A DNA stretch of 64,000 nucleotides, from positions 1-64,000 of the forward strand of contig JADGDG010000011.1 in NCBI GenBank assembly GCA_016744995.1. Direction: 5' to 3'. The notes under the pieces are model-generated. The model made no database searches and was not told where the DNA came from. It saw only the letters and a list, made by a program, of their open reading frames with translations. A program made the position numbers and the translations under genes. How positions within the stretch are numbered: the stretch's first letter is position 1; the number at the start of each line of letters is the position of its first letter. Shown piece by piece: positions 7,913 through 16,505 of the stretch. Source of the stretch: Gammaproteobacteria bacterium (GTDB lineage Bacteria; Pseudomonadota; Gammaproteobacteria; GRL18).

Positions 7913-7914
7913 CC

Positions 7915-8766
7915 ATGAGCACCTCAACAGAGTCTTCTAAAACAGAAAACCTGCAACTTTCAGCACCTGCTGTTAATTCAGCTGACAGCACTGCAGATTA
8001 TGAAGATGACAGTATCATTGATGACATTGCTGATGAAGAAGGTGCACCAGCCTGGATGGTCACCTTTGCTGATCTGGTCACTCTTCTTCTGGTATTTTTT
8101 ATTTTACTATTCTCAATTTCATCTGTTGAGACTGAAAAATTTAAATCAGTTTTATCTTCAATTCAAATCGCATTAAATCAAAACAACCCGGTTGCCAGCC
8201 AGATTATTATTCAGCAGGTTGTTCCCGCAAAAGAATCAAGTCCCAGTGAAATTACTCCCATTATTCCACAACCGGGCACAGATGTTGCCGAACAAGCTGA
8301 AGCACCTGAACCCTCTGATAACGATGATCTTGTCAATGATATTGAAGCCATGATTCTGGAGCAGCAGCTAGGGGATTTTATTTACGTTTACACAGAAGGT
8401 GAGCAAATTATTATACGCATAAAAGGAACCATACTTTTTCCTTCAGGTGATGTTGAGCTTTTTGATGATGCCTTACCCATTTTTGATGATATTTATGCTT
8501 TATTTAAAAAATACCGTGACTATAATATTGATATAAAGGGATATACCGATAACTCACCAATTGCAACTTCTCGTTTCCCTTCCAACTGGGAGCTTTCCGC
8601 AGTTCGAGCAACGACGGTTTTGAGATTTTTTATCGATCAGGGAATTAATCCCAAACGGATGTCTGCAACGGGTTACTCTGATTTATTCCCTATTTCAAGT
8701 AATGAAACAGCCGCAGGCCGGGCACAAAACAGGAGGGTGGAATTTGTTCTGGAAAAAGAGGAGTGA
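7915..8766 (+). CDS. pomB: Flagellar motor stator protein PomB/MotB
   Basis: The 283-residue product has an acidic N-terminal tail of about 43 residues and one membrane segment at about 45-70. The ion-carrying aspartate is D53, in PAWMVTFADLVTLLL. A proline- and acid-rich linker follows. An OmpA-like peptidoglycan-binding domain covers about 165-280 (DIKGYTDNSPIA, NWELSAVRA, RAQNRRVEF). This is the standard stator B subunit, anchored to the cell wall. The acidic cytoplasmic tail is longer than usual. The end of the gene carries the ribosome-binding site and start of the PilZ gene. Confidence 0.9.
   Translation: MSTSTESSKTENLQLSAPAVNSADSTADYEDDSIIDDIADEEGAPAWMVTFADLVTLLLVFFILLFSISSVETEKFKSVLSSIQIALNQNNPVASQIIIQQVVPAKESSPSEITPIIPQPGTDVAEQAEAPEPSDNDDLVNDIEAMILEQQLGDFIYVYTEGEQIIIRIKGTILFPSGDVELFDDALPIFDDIYALFKKYRDYNIDIKGYTDNSPIATSRFPSNWELSAVRATTVLRFFIDQGINPKRMSATGYSDLFPISSNETAAGRAQNRRVEFVLEKEE
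8731..8737 (+). promoter_or_regulatory. Shine-Dalgarno site inside pomB
   Basis: AGGAGGG ends 6 nt before a TTG at 8744 in the PilZ frame, while the upstream in-frame ATG at 8702 has no such site. This decides the likely start of the PilZ gene and implies translation coupled to pomB. Confidence 0.6.
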
Positions 8767-9145
8767 CAGTGTCATAAGCATTGAACTGGATTCTGATGAG
8801 CGTCGTGATGGTGTACGTATTAAGCCCCTTGATGAAATTATAATCCACCATGAGGAACAGCGATTTAAGTTGATTGACATTAGTTTTTCCGGACTGGCAT
8901 TTCAATCCAAAGCCGATTTGTATGCAACTGATGAGAGTATTGAAGTCTCAATGTCATTGCCGCTGGGGAACTCTGGTATCCTGTCTGAAAAAAAACTATC
9001 CATTTCCAGTTTAATCAAAGTTATTAATATCTATAACACAATTTATCATTGCCGCTTTATCAGTTTGAAACATCAGGACAAATTACTCCTGGAACGATTT
9101 ATTTTAAATGAACAAAAACGACAGATTCATTGCCAGAAGCACTAA
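8744..9145 (+). CDS. PilZ domain protein linked to the stator genes
   Basis: The product is about 133 residues from the TTG start (147 from the ATG at 8702). The c-di-GMP-binding signature of PilZ is visible as DERRDGVRIKP, followed by DISFSGLAF, which corresponds to the usual RxxxR and D/NxSxxG. The first motif reads ERRDGVR, so the arginines are kept. PilZ proteins such as YcgR bind c-di-GMP and slow the flagellar motor. Overlap with pomB makes a brake or modulator of this stator the natural guess, but there is no separate YcgR N-terminal domain. Confidence 0.75.
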   Translation: MFWKKRSDSVISIELDSDERRDGVRIKPLDEIIIHHEEQRFKLIDISFSGLAFQSKADLYATDESIEVSMSLPLGNSGILSEKKLSISSLIKVINIYNTIYHCRFISLKHQDKLLLERFILNEQKRQIHCQKH

Positions 9146-9381
9146 AAAAGAAAGAAATCTATTGCAATATCAAGCAGACTTCCATATCCTTAAAGCCGTA
9201 TTTTTAGTTTAAAAACAATCATTTATTATTAGTTCATTCTAATATAGATTGATTTTTAAATTGTTTTTTTAATAAATTGATGCTTTTTATATTCTCACTT
9301 GTTTTGATACACGCTGGAAACAATTAATCCAGCAACGATAATCAAATCCAGAATGTCTGAATTAATATACCCTGAATCTTT

Positions 9382-10281
9382 ATGAATAAATATCTAAAAA
9401 TTGGCTTAATTATCAGTGCACTAAGCCAGCTAGGTGCCTGCTCTATGGCACAACTTACAGTTAAAGCCTCCATGCCGCTTATTGATGGTGGTATTACTGC
9501 CATGAATAAACAAGCTGATCTAGGCATTGCAGCAGCAGCAATACCTGCAAATATCAGCCTGATTGAAGGCATGCTGGTTAATGACCCCAATAATAACAAG
9601 TTACGTCTTTATGCTGCACAGGCCTACTACGGTTATGCCTTTGGTTTTATTGAAGACGGCTTTTCTGAAAATGGCTTTAATCCCCAGGCTAATCCCAATC
9701 GTGCAGCAAAACTGTATGAAAAAGGCTATCACCATGCCAGGCACGTTTTAATCTCAGAAGGATTAACTGAGCAGGATCTTCATGGCGACCTGGAGAGTTT
9801 GCAGTACAGCATTAATGACTTAGATGGAGATGCAGTGCCGGCATTATTCTGGGCCGCATCCTGCTGGGCAAAATCCATTGATTTAAATCGTGACAAGACT
9901 CATAACCTGGCTCAATTACCCAAAGCAGTCATGCTGATGCAGCGAGTACTCGAGTTGGATGAGCATTACTACATGAGTGGCGCCCATATTTTCTTTGGTG
10001 TTTATTATGGCAGTAAGTCTCCGATGCTGGGCGGAAACTACAAACTGTCTGAGCAACATTTCTCTTTGGCCAATAAGGCAAACCATAACAAACTACTGGT
10101 TTCTAAACTTTTACAGGCACAATATCTTGAACGCCAGAGATTTAATCAACAGGGCTTCCATGAGCTATTAACCCAGATTATTCAAGCCAGTGATACGTTG
10201 TACCCTGAACAGACTTTGATTAACCTGATAGCCAAATATAAAGCATCCTTATTATTGAAAAAAGAAACGCTATGGTTTTAA
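9382..10281 (+). CDS. TRAP transporter TatT-like lipoprotein
   Basis: The 299-residue product has a lipoprotein signal ending in the lipobox LGAC at residues 17-20. The helical-repeat body includes LRLYAAQAYYGYAFGFIED and SAHIFFGVYYG-type segments. TatT proteins are trimeric periplasmic TPR lipoproteins that accompany some TRAP transporters and are thought to pass hydrophobic ligands to the DctP-type binding protein. The gene is directly upstream of DctP, DctQ and DctM homologues with a gap of 16 bp, which fits this family well. Confidence 0.82.
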   Translation: MNKYLKIGLIISALSQLGACSMAQLTVKASMPLIDGGITAMNKQADLGIAAAAIPANISLIEGMLVNDPNNNKLRLYAAQAYYGYAFGFIEDGFSENGFNPQANPNRAAKLYEKGYHHARHVLISEGLTEQDLHGDLESLQYSINDLDGDAVPALFWAASCWAKSIDLNRDKTHNLAQLPKAVMLMQRVLELDEHYYMSGAHIFFGVYYGSKSPMLGGNYKLSEQHFSLANKANHNKLLVSKLLQAQYLERQRFNQQGFHELLTQIIQASDTLYPEQTLINLIAKYKASLLLKKETLWF

Positions 10282-10297
10282 AGGGACGGGGTTAAAA

Positions 10298-11371
10298 ATG
10301 AGTTTTAAAAAGATGATGTTAAAAATGATAGCTTTAATAATAAGACCTCATATCTCAATTATATTCGGGGCTCTGTCATATAGCCTGTTATTCAGTCTGA
10401 TGCTCTCAACCAGTGTCAGTGCTAAGGAACAATATACCTTTAAATTTGCCACTCTGGTGCCACCAGATACCGCCTGGATGAAAGAAATTGATCGCTGGGC
10501 TGATGAAGTTTACCAAAAAAGCAATGGCCGACTAAAATTTAAAATTTATCCCGGTGGTGTCATGGGCGATGAGCCCGATGTCTTACGTAAAATCCGCAGC
10601 AGGCAATTGCAGGGCGCTTTTTTTACAGGCTATGGTATTGGCCGTATTTATTCATCTGCCCGAGTGCTTGAAATGCCCTTTTTATTCCGCAATACCGATG
10701 AATCTGATTATGTCCGGGAGCATTTAATGCCGGAAATTGAAGCCGGCTTTCGTTTTAAAGGATTTGAACTTTTGGGATGGCCTGAAATCGGTACTATTCA
10801 TTTCTTTTCAAAACACCCCATCAATTCATTAGAACAACTGAAACAACGCCGCATCTGGCTGTGGCAAGGTGATCCGGTTGGTGAGGCATTTGCCAGAGCC
10901 AGCGGCATATCACCAGTACCTCTGTCGATTATTGATGTTTACAGCCAGCTGACCGCCAGACACGGTAGCATTGATACCGTTTATAATTCTGCTTTTGGCG
11001 CCTTAACGATGCAATGGCACACCAAATTATCTTATGCCACCAATGTTGCCATGACCAATGCCATTGGCAGTCTGGTGGTCAGTAATCGCTTTTTTAAAAA
11101 ATTACCTGAAGATTTACAGCAATTACTGAAGTCAACCGGAAAAACAACTGGTGAGAACATTAACCGTATTACCCGACGTGATAACCATGAAAGTATTACT
11201 TTACTTAAAGAAAGCGGCATAAAATTTATGTGGGACTGGAATGAACAGGAAAAGCGGGAAATGATGTCAATACGTGATGAAGCCGCAGCAAGCTTAATAA
11301 AATCCGATTATATCTCAAAGAAAATGTTCTCACGCACCACAACCTTGTTAGATGAATTCCGTGCAAAATAA
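10298..11371 (+). CDS. dctP: TRAP transporter substrate-binding protein DctP
   Basis: The 357-residue product has an unusually long N-terminal region before the signal cleavage near residue 43 (SVSAKEQYTFKFATLVPPD). A DctP-type binding domain follows, including YPGGVMGDEPDVLRKIRSRQLQGAF and KQRRIWLWQGDPVGEAF. The expected ligand-carboxylate arginine probably lies in the KQRRIWLW segment. Members bind an organic acid in the periplasm and deliver it to the DctQM permease. Pairing with TatT suggests a lipophilic acid (inference). The end overlaps the next gene by 20 bp. Confidence 0.88.
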   Translation: MSFKKMMLKMIALIIRPHISIIFGALSYSLLFSLMLSTSVSAKEQYTFKFATLVPPDTAWMKEIDRWADEVYQKSNGRLKFKIYPGGVMGDEPDVLRKIRSRQLQGAFFTGYGIGRIYSSARVLEMPFLFRNTDESDYVREHLMPEIEAGFRFKGFELLGWPEIGTIHFFSKHPINSLEQLKQRRIWLWQGDPVGEAFARASGISPVPLSIIDVYSQLTARHGSIDTVYNSAFGALTMQWHTKLSYATNVAMTNAIGSLVVSNRFFKKLPEDLQQLLKSTGKTTGENINRITRRDNHESITLLKESGIKFMWDWNEQEKREMMSIRDEAAASLIKSDYISKKMFSRTTTLLDEFRAK

Positions 11372-11930
11372 AACACCGACCACGTGGCAGAAAACTATTT
11401 TTTCTTTTTGTTTGAGATTTAAACACGGGTTGATCTTTTTTGAGAAAATCATTGCTGCAGGTAGTCTGCTATTGCTGCTTGTTATGTCGATGATACAAAT
11501 TATTGCCAGAAATTTCTTTGAAATTGGTTTTTCTGAAATGGATGTCATTTCACGACATCTGATTTTATTTATTATTTTTATGGGTGCAGCTCTGGTTTCT
11601 GAACAAAATCGTCACATTAAAATTGACATTCTGACCCCGCTATTAAATATTGAACAACAAGAAAAATTGATACGCCCCCTATTACTGCTCTGCGCTTTTA
11701 TCAGCGCAGTCTTTGCCTGGTACTCAGTTGGGTTCTGGCTTGATGAATGGCAATACGCACCGGCAAATGAACGCTGGTCAGTTTATCTGGCATTAATTCT
11801 TCCTGTTGGATTTTTTATTCTGGCCCTGCACTTGCTCTTACTGACCATTACCGGATTTGAACACCAGCTTATTTTAAGGGAAAAAGAAAAAAACTCCTCA
11901 GAACAATATTCTTGTTCTGAGCCTGTTTAA
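11352..11930 (+). CDS. dctQ: TRAP transporter small permease DctQ
   Basis: The 192-residue product has four membrane segments (about 30-52, 65-85, 110-130 and 145-170). The DctQ-type region EKIIAAGSLLLLLVMSMIQIIARNFF and EMDVISRHLILFIIFMGAALVSEQNRHIKIDIL is present. It forms the membrane complex with DctM that moves the substrate using an ion gradient. The start at 11352 overlaps the end of dctP, so translation is coupled. Length and order are normal for the family. Confidence 0.88.
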   Translation: MNSVQNKTPTTWQKTIFSFCLRFKHGLIFFEKIIAAGSLLLLLVMSMIQIIARNFFEIGFSEMDVISRHLILFIIFMGAALVSEQNRHIKIDILTPLLNIEQQEKLIRPLLLLCAFISAVFAWYSVGFWLDEWQYAPANERWSVYLALILPVGFFILALHLLLLTITGFEHQLILREKEKNSSEQYSCSEPV

Positions 11931-11951
11931 ATCTTGTCTAAATAAAGTTTT

Positions 11952-13211
11952 ATGATCATTTTTGTCCTGATTTTAATTTTTCTGGCTATCATCGGCACTC
12001 CTCTTTTTGCTATCATGGGTGCCGGAGGTTTAGTTGCCAGCCATTCTGCTGAGCTCCATCCCAGCGTTCTTATTATTGAAATGTATCGCCTTGCTTCTCA
12101 GCCCAACCTTATTGCTATCCCCCTGTTTACATTTGCAGGGATCACTCTGGCTGCCGGCGACGGCACCAAACGTTTAATAAAGCTCTTTAATGCACTTCTG
12201 GGATGGATGCCCGGCGGACTTGCTATTGTTACCATCGTTTCCTGCTCTGCTTTTACAGCTTTTACCGGTGCCTCAGGCGTCACTATCATTGCACTGGGTG
12301 CCCTGCTCTATCCTATGCTTGAACATGCGCAATATCGTCACCGGTTTTGCCTTGGTCTATTGACCACCTCCGGTTCTCTTGGGCTTTTGTTCCCACCAAG
12401 TATGGCAATCCTGCTTTATGGTATTGTTTCCGGCGTCAGTATTGATGAACTCTTTATCTCCGGTATGATCCCAGGTCTGGTTCTGCTGGTAATGCTGTCT
12501 CTTTTCAGTATTTATTCCGCACCAAAATTTAACATAAGAACTCATGAGTTCTCATGGCGCCAAATGGGTATAGCACTTCGAGAGTCTGCCTGGGATGTTG
12601 CTTTACCTGTGTTAATCTTTGTCGGGATATTTGGCGGCTTTGTCACCATTACTGAAGTAGCAGCATTAACTGCAAGCTATGTTTTGTTTGTCGAAACCGT
12701 CATCAGTAAAAAAATAAACCTGCTTAAAGATTTACCTCACATACTTATTGACACAACAACTCTGGTCGGCAGCATATTAATTATTTTAGGTATGGCGATG
12801 GGTCTGACTAATTTATTAATTGACTCACAGCTGCCCATGAAATTACTGGAAGTGGTTGAGCAGTATGTTGATAGTCAGCTGCAGTTTTTGCTACTGCTTA
12901 ATTTATTTTTACTTATCGTCGGAGCAATGATGGATATTTTTTCTGCCATCGTCGTTGTTGTACCTCTTATCATGCCGCTGGCCGTGCGTTATAATATTGA
13001 TCCGGTTCATCTGGGGATTATATTCCTGGCAAATCTTGAAATCGGTTATATGACTCCGCCAGTTGGTATTAACCTGTTTATTGCCAGTCAGCGCTTTCAG
13101 CAGCCTATATTAAAACTATTCCGGGCAACCTTTCCCTTCCTGTTAATTATGCTGATCTGGTTATTACTGATCACTTATATCCCATTTTTAACAACCTGGT
13201 GGCAAAATTAA
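11952..13211 (+). CDS. dctM: TRAP transporter large permease DctM
   Basis: The 419-residue product has about 12 hydrophobic segments. It carries the DctM/SiaM core TAFTGASGVTIIALGALLYP, GSLGLLFPPSMAILLYG and LANLEIGYMTPPVGINLFIA. It is the main transmembrane subunit of the TRAP system encoded by the three preceding genes, with a gap of 21 bp to dctQ. No obvious stem-loop terminator follows. A gene on the other strand ends 64 bp downstream. Confidence 0.92.
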   Translation: MIIFVLILIFLAIIGTPLFAIMGAGGLVASHSAELHPSVLIIEMYRLASQPNLIAIPLFTFAGITLAAGDGTKRLIKLFNALLGWMPGGLAIVTIVSCSAFTAFTGASGVTIIALGALLYPMLEHAQYRHRFCLGLLTTSGSLGLLFPPSMAILLYGIVSGVSIDELFISGMIPGLVLLVMLSLFSIYSAPKFNIRTHEFSWRQMGIALRESAWDVALPVLIFVGIFGGFVTITEVAALTASYVLFVETVISKKINLLKDLPHILIDTTTLVGSILIILGMAMGLTNLLIDSQLPMKLLEVVEQYVDSQLQFLLLLNLFLLIVGAMMDIFSAIVVVVPLIMPLAVRYNIDPVHLGIIFLANLEIGYMTPPVGINLFIASQRFQQPILKLFRATFPFLLIMLIWLLLITYIPFLTTWWQN

Positions 13212-13275
13212 CAACTGCGCAGTATAACTGAATCAATTATGCAGCTACTCAATTACTTCCAATTGATGACTTTTA

Positions 13276-13521
13276 TTAACCAGTCATTATCTTCAATGCA
13301 AGATAGGGGGAAAGATTTAACACAATAATGGCTATTTTATACTGCGCAATATATTGAAAATAGGCTTTTCCCAAATCTCTTTTATCGAGACCAAACATCT
13401 TTGAATGGATATCTGATATCGTTTCCCGCATTGAAACAATTAATATTGTTGAAAATAACAATAATCCGATATTGAGAATACATAACCAACCTAATAATTC
13501 TGTAACAATTTCAACTGACAT
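13276..13521 (-). CDS. Small membrane protein, DUF6868-like
   Basis: The 81-residue product has two hydrophobic segments (about 8-30 and 57-77) separated by a charged loop, ETISDIHSKMFGLDKRDLGKAYF. The order TELLGWLCILNIGLLL ... HSKMF ... LNLSPYLALKI resembles, from memory, the small family DUF6868. Function is unknown. It ends 64 bp from the convergent TRAP operon and may share a transcript with the downstream hydrolase gene on its 5' side. Confidence 0.5.
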   Translation of the reverse strand: MSVEIVTELLGWLCILNIGLLLFSTILIVSMRETISDIHSKMFGLDKRDLGKAYFQYIAQYKIAIIVLNLSPYLALKIMTG

Positions 13522-13560
13522 GAGAACACCTGTCTATATTTAGTAGAATAAAAAAGTCAT

Positions 13561-14190
13561 CTACGAAGTTATTAGTAATATCTTATTTTTAACATCCTGA
13601 TAGAGCAGTTGATGCCCTTTTGAATTCGGGTGCAGTCCATCTCTGGAAAGATACTCTTCCTTATTATTTTCAACTAAAGGAGCATAGAGATCAAGATATT
13701 CACAGTTCATGTCATGCGCAAGATTTTTAATTGCTAAATTATAAGTCTGTATATCCCGGTCAAATCTCAATTGTCCATATTGATTTATCAGTCCTTCTGT
13801 TAAATCTGAAATTGGCAACAGACTCAGCAATAAAATCTTCGCCCTGAGTTTTTTTGCTGACTCAATGCAATACCTCAAATTTCTTATAAAATAGTATTCC
13901 GGGACGATATTTTTGTCTTTATGGATCACAATATCATTAGAACCATAAGCCAGTACAACGAGCAAATTCTGTCCTTTGATACTACGTGCACAAACTTCTG
14001 TCTCAAAGCGCCTCACCAGACCATCAGTTGTCTCTCCAGCAATACCAAGATTATATAATGAGATTTCCTGCCTCGGAGTTTCAGCAAATTGGCCAAAATA
14101 TTCAGCCTTCAGACGGTCAGCCCACCCTCCAAATTTCAGGTCTTTTTCACCATAAGTAATACTATCGCCAAAACATAATATTTTTAACAT
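13561..14190 (-). CDS. SGNH/GDSL hydrolase
   Basis: The 209-residue product has the four SGNH blocks. CFGDSITYG near residue 6 carries the nucleophilic serine, GIAGETTDGL gives the glycine, AYGSNDIVIHKD gives the asparagine, and SRDGLHPNSKGHQLL gives the catalytic Asp and His. There is no signal peptide, so it is probably cytoplasmic. The family includes esterases, lipases and thioesterases, and the substrate cannot be read from the sequence. It is encoded just upstream of the small membrane protein on the same strand, 40 bp apart. Confidence 0.88.
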   Translation of the reverse strand: MLKILCFGDSITYGEKDLKFGGWADRLKAEYFGQFAETPRQEISLYNLGIAGETTDGLVRRFETEVCARSIKGQNLLVVLAYGSNDIVIHKDKNIVPEYYFIRNLRYCIESAKKLRAKILLLSLLPISDLTEGLINQYGQLRFDRDIQTYNLAIKNLAHDMNCEYLDLYAPLVENNKEEYLSRDGLHPNSKGHQLLYQDVKNKILLITS

Positions 14191-14382
14191 AAGTTATCCA
14201 TTAGTTTTCTCAAGCAGAAGTTCATAGTCACCTATAGACTAGCAACACCATTTTTTTCTAAAATTATATAACAAATAATTTTTTATCATGAGTTATTTAA
14301 ATCCATAAATATAAACTAAACTATAAAAAAGAGCCTGAAGGACTTGCTCCATATTACTTATTCATCAACGGTTATAAACATT

Positions 14383-14802
14383 ATGCTGTCACAAATAAAA
14401 AAAAATTCTCTTTCATTGATTAGTCTTATTGTTGCACTCTCAGCATTATCCTATAACACCTGGAGGAACGAACAATCGGAGTTCAATCGCAATATTCGTT
14501 ATGCTGGATTTGAGGTGTTACTGCATATTGGTGAAATACAACGAATCGTCTACCTGGCACATTATGATAAGGATACTAAACGGGGCAACCCTCGCAGTGG
14601 ATGGGTTGAAATATTAGTGATCAAAGATCTAAGTCAACTTATGCCTGAATCTGTCTCTAAGGCTTCTGATGAACTTTATGATAGCTGGAGTCAGCATTGG
14701 GATATATTAGGAACTGATACTGACATTGGCGTTGCAGATATTGATCACAAGATTAATCAGTTGCGCATCAAGGTATTGGAAAGTCTTAAAGTTCTTGAGT
14801 AG
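14383..14802 (+). CDS. Membrane-anchored protein of unknown function
   Basis: The product is about 139 residues from the ATG at 14383. It has one N-terminal membrane anchor (SLSLISLIVALSALSYNTW) followed by a helical soluble part, probably periplasmic, with AGFEVLLHIGEIQRIVYLAHYD and a C-terminal helix. A TTG at 14344 could extend it by 13 residues, but the nearby AAGGA is too close to that codon. Similar short anchored proteins occur in gammaproteobacteria, but I recognise no named family. It is divergent from the SGNH hydrolase gene. Confidence 0.55.
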   Translation: MLSQIKKNSLSLISLIVALSALSYNTWRNEQSEFNRNIRYAGFEVLLHIGEIQRIVYLAHYDKDTKRGNPRSGWVEILVIKDLSQLMPESVSKASDELYDSWSQHWDILGTDTDIGVADIDHKINQLRIKVLESLKVLE

Positions 14803-14883
14803 GCCACACACAAAATATCCGAAAAAATCTGTTCTTAGCGAAATTCATTAAAGATTCATAAAAGTGTCGTTTACCTGTCATAT

Positions 14884-14922
14884 CTGTTCACTATATTAAT
14901 TTTAAATTAATATAGTGAACAG
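14884..14922. promoter_or_regulatory. Perfect 19-bp palindrome before the acyltransferase gene
   Basis: CTGTTCACTATATTAATTT at 14884-14902 is followed after one base by its exact reverse complement, ending at 14922. It lies 16 bp before the ATG at 14939. It could be an operator for a dimeric repressor or an AT-rich hairpin in the leader. No T-run follows it, so it is unlikely to be a terminator. Confidence 0.6.
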
Positions 14923-14938
14923 CCATAAAGGTAATATA

Positions 14939-15823
14939 ATGGAAAAGCAGACCAATACACAAAACACAATTTATTTATCAGACGCCGCTCGATTTGAGGT
15001 AAAACTCTCGGATGATCAGAATGAACTAAAACAGGCTAGAAAACTACGCCTGACCGGGTTCTCAAGAGTTAAATCAACATCATCTAAACACATAAGCCCT
15101 GAAAGTAATTTTTCAAATTCTAATGATAATGATTTCAAGAAAACAACTGAAAAAGGCCTGATAAAAAAACTTATTGAACAACATAAACTGCTCATTCATG
15201 ATGGCTATGATAGTTATGCCCAGCACCTTATTGTCAAAGATTTAAGAACCTTAAAAATAGTTGCTTATGTCAGGATCATTGATGCATTTACTGCATTTAA
15301 AATTGGTGGTTTCTATAGTGAAACTCAGTTTAATCTCAGAGAAGTGTTTAACCAGCAGAAATATCTTATGGAAATAAGTCGTCTTGCTATCCATCCTGAT
15401 TATAATAATGAACAAATTGCCCAACTCCTCTGGTCTGGTCTTTCTCAATATGCACTAGATAATGGAGTTGATGCAATTATCGGTAGTTTATCAATAGCAC
15501 TGGGTCATGATATTAATCAAACCAGTCAATTAATAGCACAATTAAAAGCGACACAAAAGAATAACAATAAAGTAAGAGTCAGCCCGTATCAATTACTGCC
15601 AGAAAATAAAAAAACATTTCGACTTAACTATTCCAGAAGCAATCATAATGCCCCCTGTCTAAATTTCCTTTTTTCCAAAGGGTTTACTCTATGCGGTGAC
15701 GCACACTGGAACAAATCATTAAATACTGCAGAACTGTTCGTCTATTATGATGTCGCTAATACCCAGCATGTCCCACACTGCATACACATGAATGAAGTCG
15801 AACTGGGATTGCTTTGTGAATAA
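14939..15823 (+). CDS. OlsB-like GNAT N-acyltransferase
   Basis: The product is 294 residues from the ATG at 14939, which has AAAGGT upstream. A GTG at 14915 lies in the palindrome and is less likely. The central block LMEISRLAIHPDYNNEQIAQLLWSGL and the following DAIIGSLSI resemble the OlsB/autoinducer-synthase-like GNAT branch, whose members transfer acyl groups from acyl-ACP to amines such as ornithine, or belong to exosortase-associated sets. The 30-residue serine/asparagine-rich insert after about residue 40 is unusual. The substrate is unknown. It faces the MCE lipid-transport operon tail to tail. Confidence 0.65.
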   Translation: MEKQTNTQNTIYLSDAARFEVKLSDDQNELKQARKLRLTGFSRVKSTSSKHISPESNFSNSNDNDFKKTTEKGLIKKLIEQHKLLIHDGYDSYAQHLIVKDLRTLKIVAYVRIIDAFTAFKIGGFYSETQFNLREVFNQQKYLMEISRLAIHPDYNNEQIAQLLWSGLSQYALDNGVDAIIGSLSIALGHDINQTSQLIAQLKATQKNNNKVRVSPYQLLPENKKTFRLNYSRSNHNAPCLNFLFSKGFTLCGDAHWNKSLNTAELFVYYDVANTQHVPHCIHMNEVELGLLCE

Positions 15824-15835
15824 TAATACGCAATC

Positions 15836-16444
15836 TTATTTATCCAGATATGGAAGAGATGCTAATGAAATTTCTTTCCCTAACACCTGCAAAGCCTGAT
15901 TCATTGCAATGACTAAGTCATTATAACCCAGACCATTGACTGCCTCCTCAATTAAAGAGACTTGAGTTAGTACCGGCTGATCATTTTTATCAAAAATGCT
16001 CCAGCGCGCCTCTAAAAATACTGATTTCCCCAACTGCCCATCAAAACGACCGATATCAATAGCAACTCTGATATCCAGAGGGTGCTGTCTGTCTTCTCGA
16101 GGGATCCAGTAAACTCGGTTAGAATTTAAATTATTAGATAAATTAATCACTAATAAGCGACTGATACTATCAGTGACAGGCTCAATCCAGCGATTAAATT
16201 CAGAAATATTTAAGAGATGCTTTGAACTTCGAGTAACAATTTGAGGCCGGTTTATGTACTCAGGGAGATGAACCGGCCCTACTCCGACAATACGACCTTT
16301 TTCAATACCTACCAAGGAAGCATTACTGCTTTCTTCCAGTTGATAAAAACTGGTCTTTTGCGAAGTACCGCATCCCGGTAGAAAGACAAGCATCAAAAGG
16401 ACGGCTACTAAAGTCAAAATATTTTTAATTTTAAAAAAAGTCAT
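15836..16444 (-). CDS. PqiC-like MCE auxiliary lipoprotein
   Basis: The 202-residue product has a lipoprotein signal with LPGC at about 22-25. The body matches the PqiC/ABC-type transport auxiliary family (formerly DUF330): FYQLEESS, VGVGPVHLPEYINRPQIV, FNRWIEPVTDSISRLLVINL. Such lipoproteins sit at the outer membrane and help MCE tunnels move lipids. It is the last gene of the operon that starts with the MlaE-like permease, about 60 bp after the MlaD-like gene. Confidence 0.85.
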   Translation of the reverse strand: MTFFKIKNILTLVAVLLMLVFLPGCGTSQKTSFYQLEESSNASLVGIEKGRIVGVGPVHLPEYINRPQIVTRSSKHLLNISEFNRWIEPVTDSISRLLVINLSNNLNSNRVYWIPREDRQHPLDIRVAIDIGRFDGQLGKSVFLEARWSIFDKNDQPVLTQVSLIEEAVNGLGYNDLVIAMNQALQVLGKEISLASLPYLDK

Positions 16445-16505
16445 TTATTCATATTCCTTGTTAGTGTCCATCTGCATCCCAAGGGCACTTAATGCTGTTA
16501 TTCTA

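Noticed and set aside
8702..8743. ATG at 8702 as start of the PilZ gene
   Set aside because: There is no ribosome-binding site before it, whereas AGGAGGG precedes the TTG at 8744. The extra 14 residues are outside the PilZ domain.
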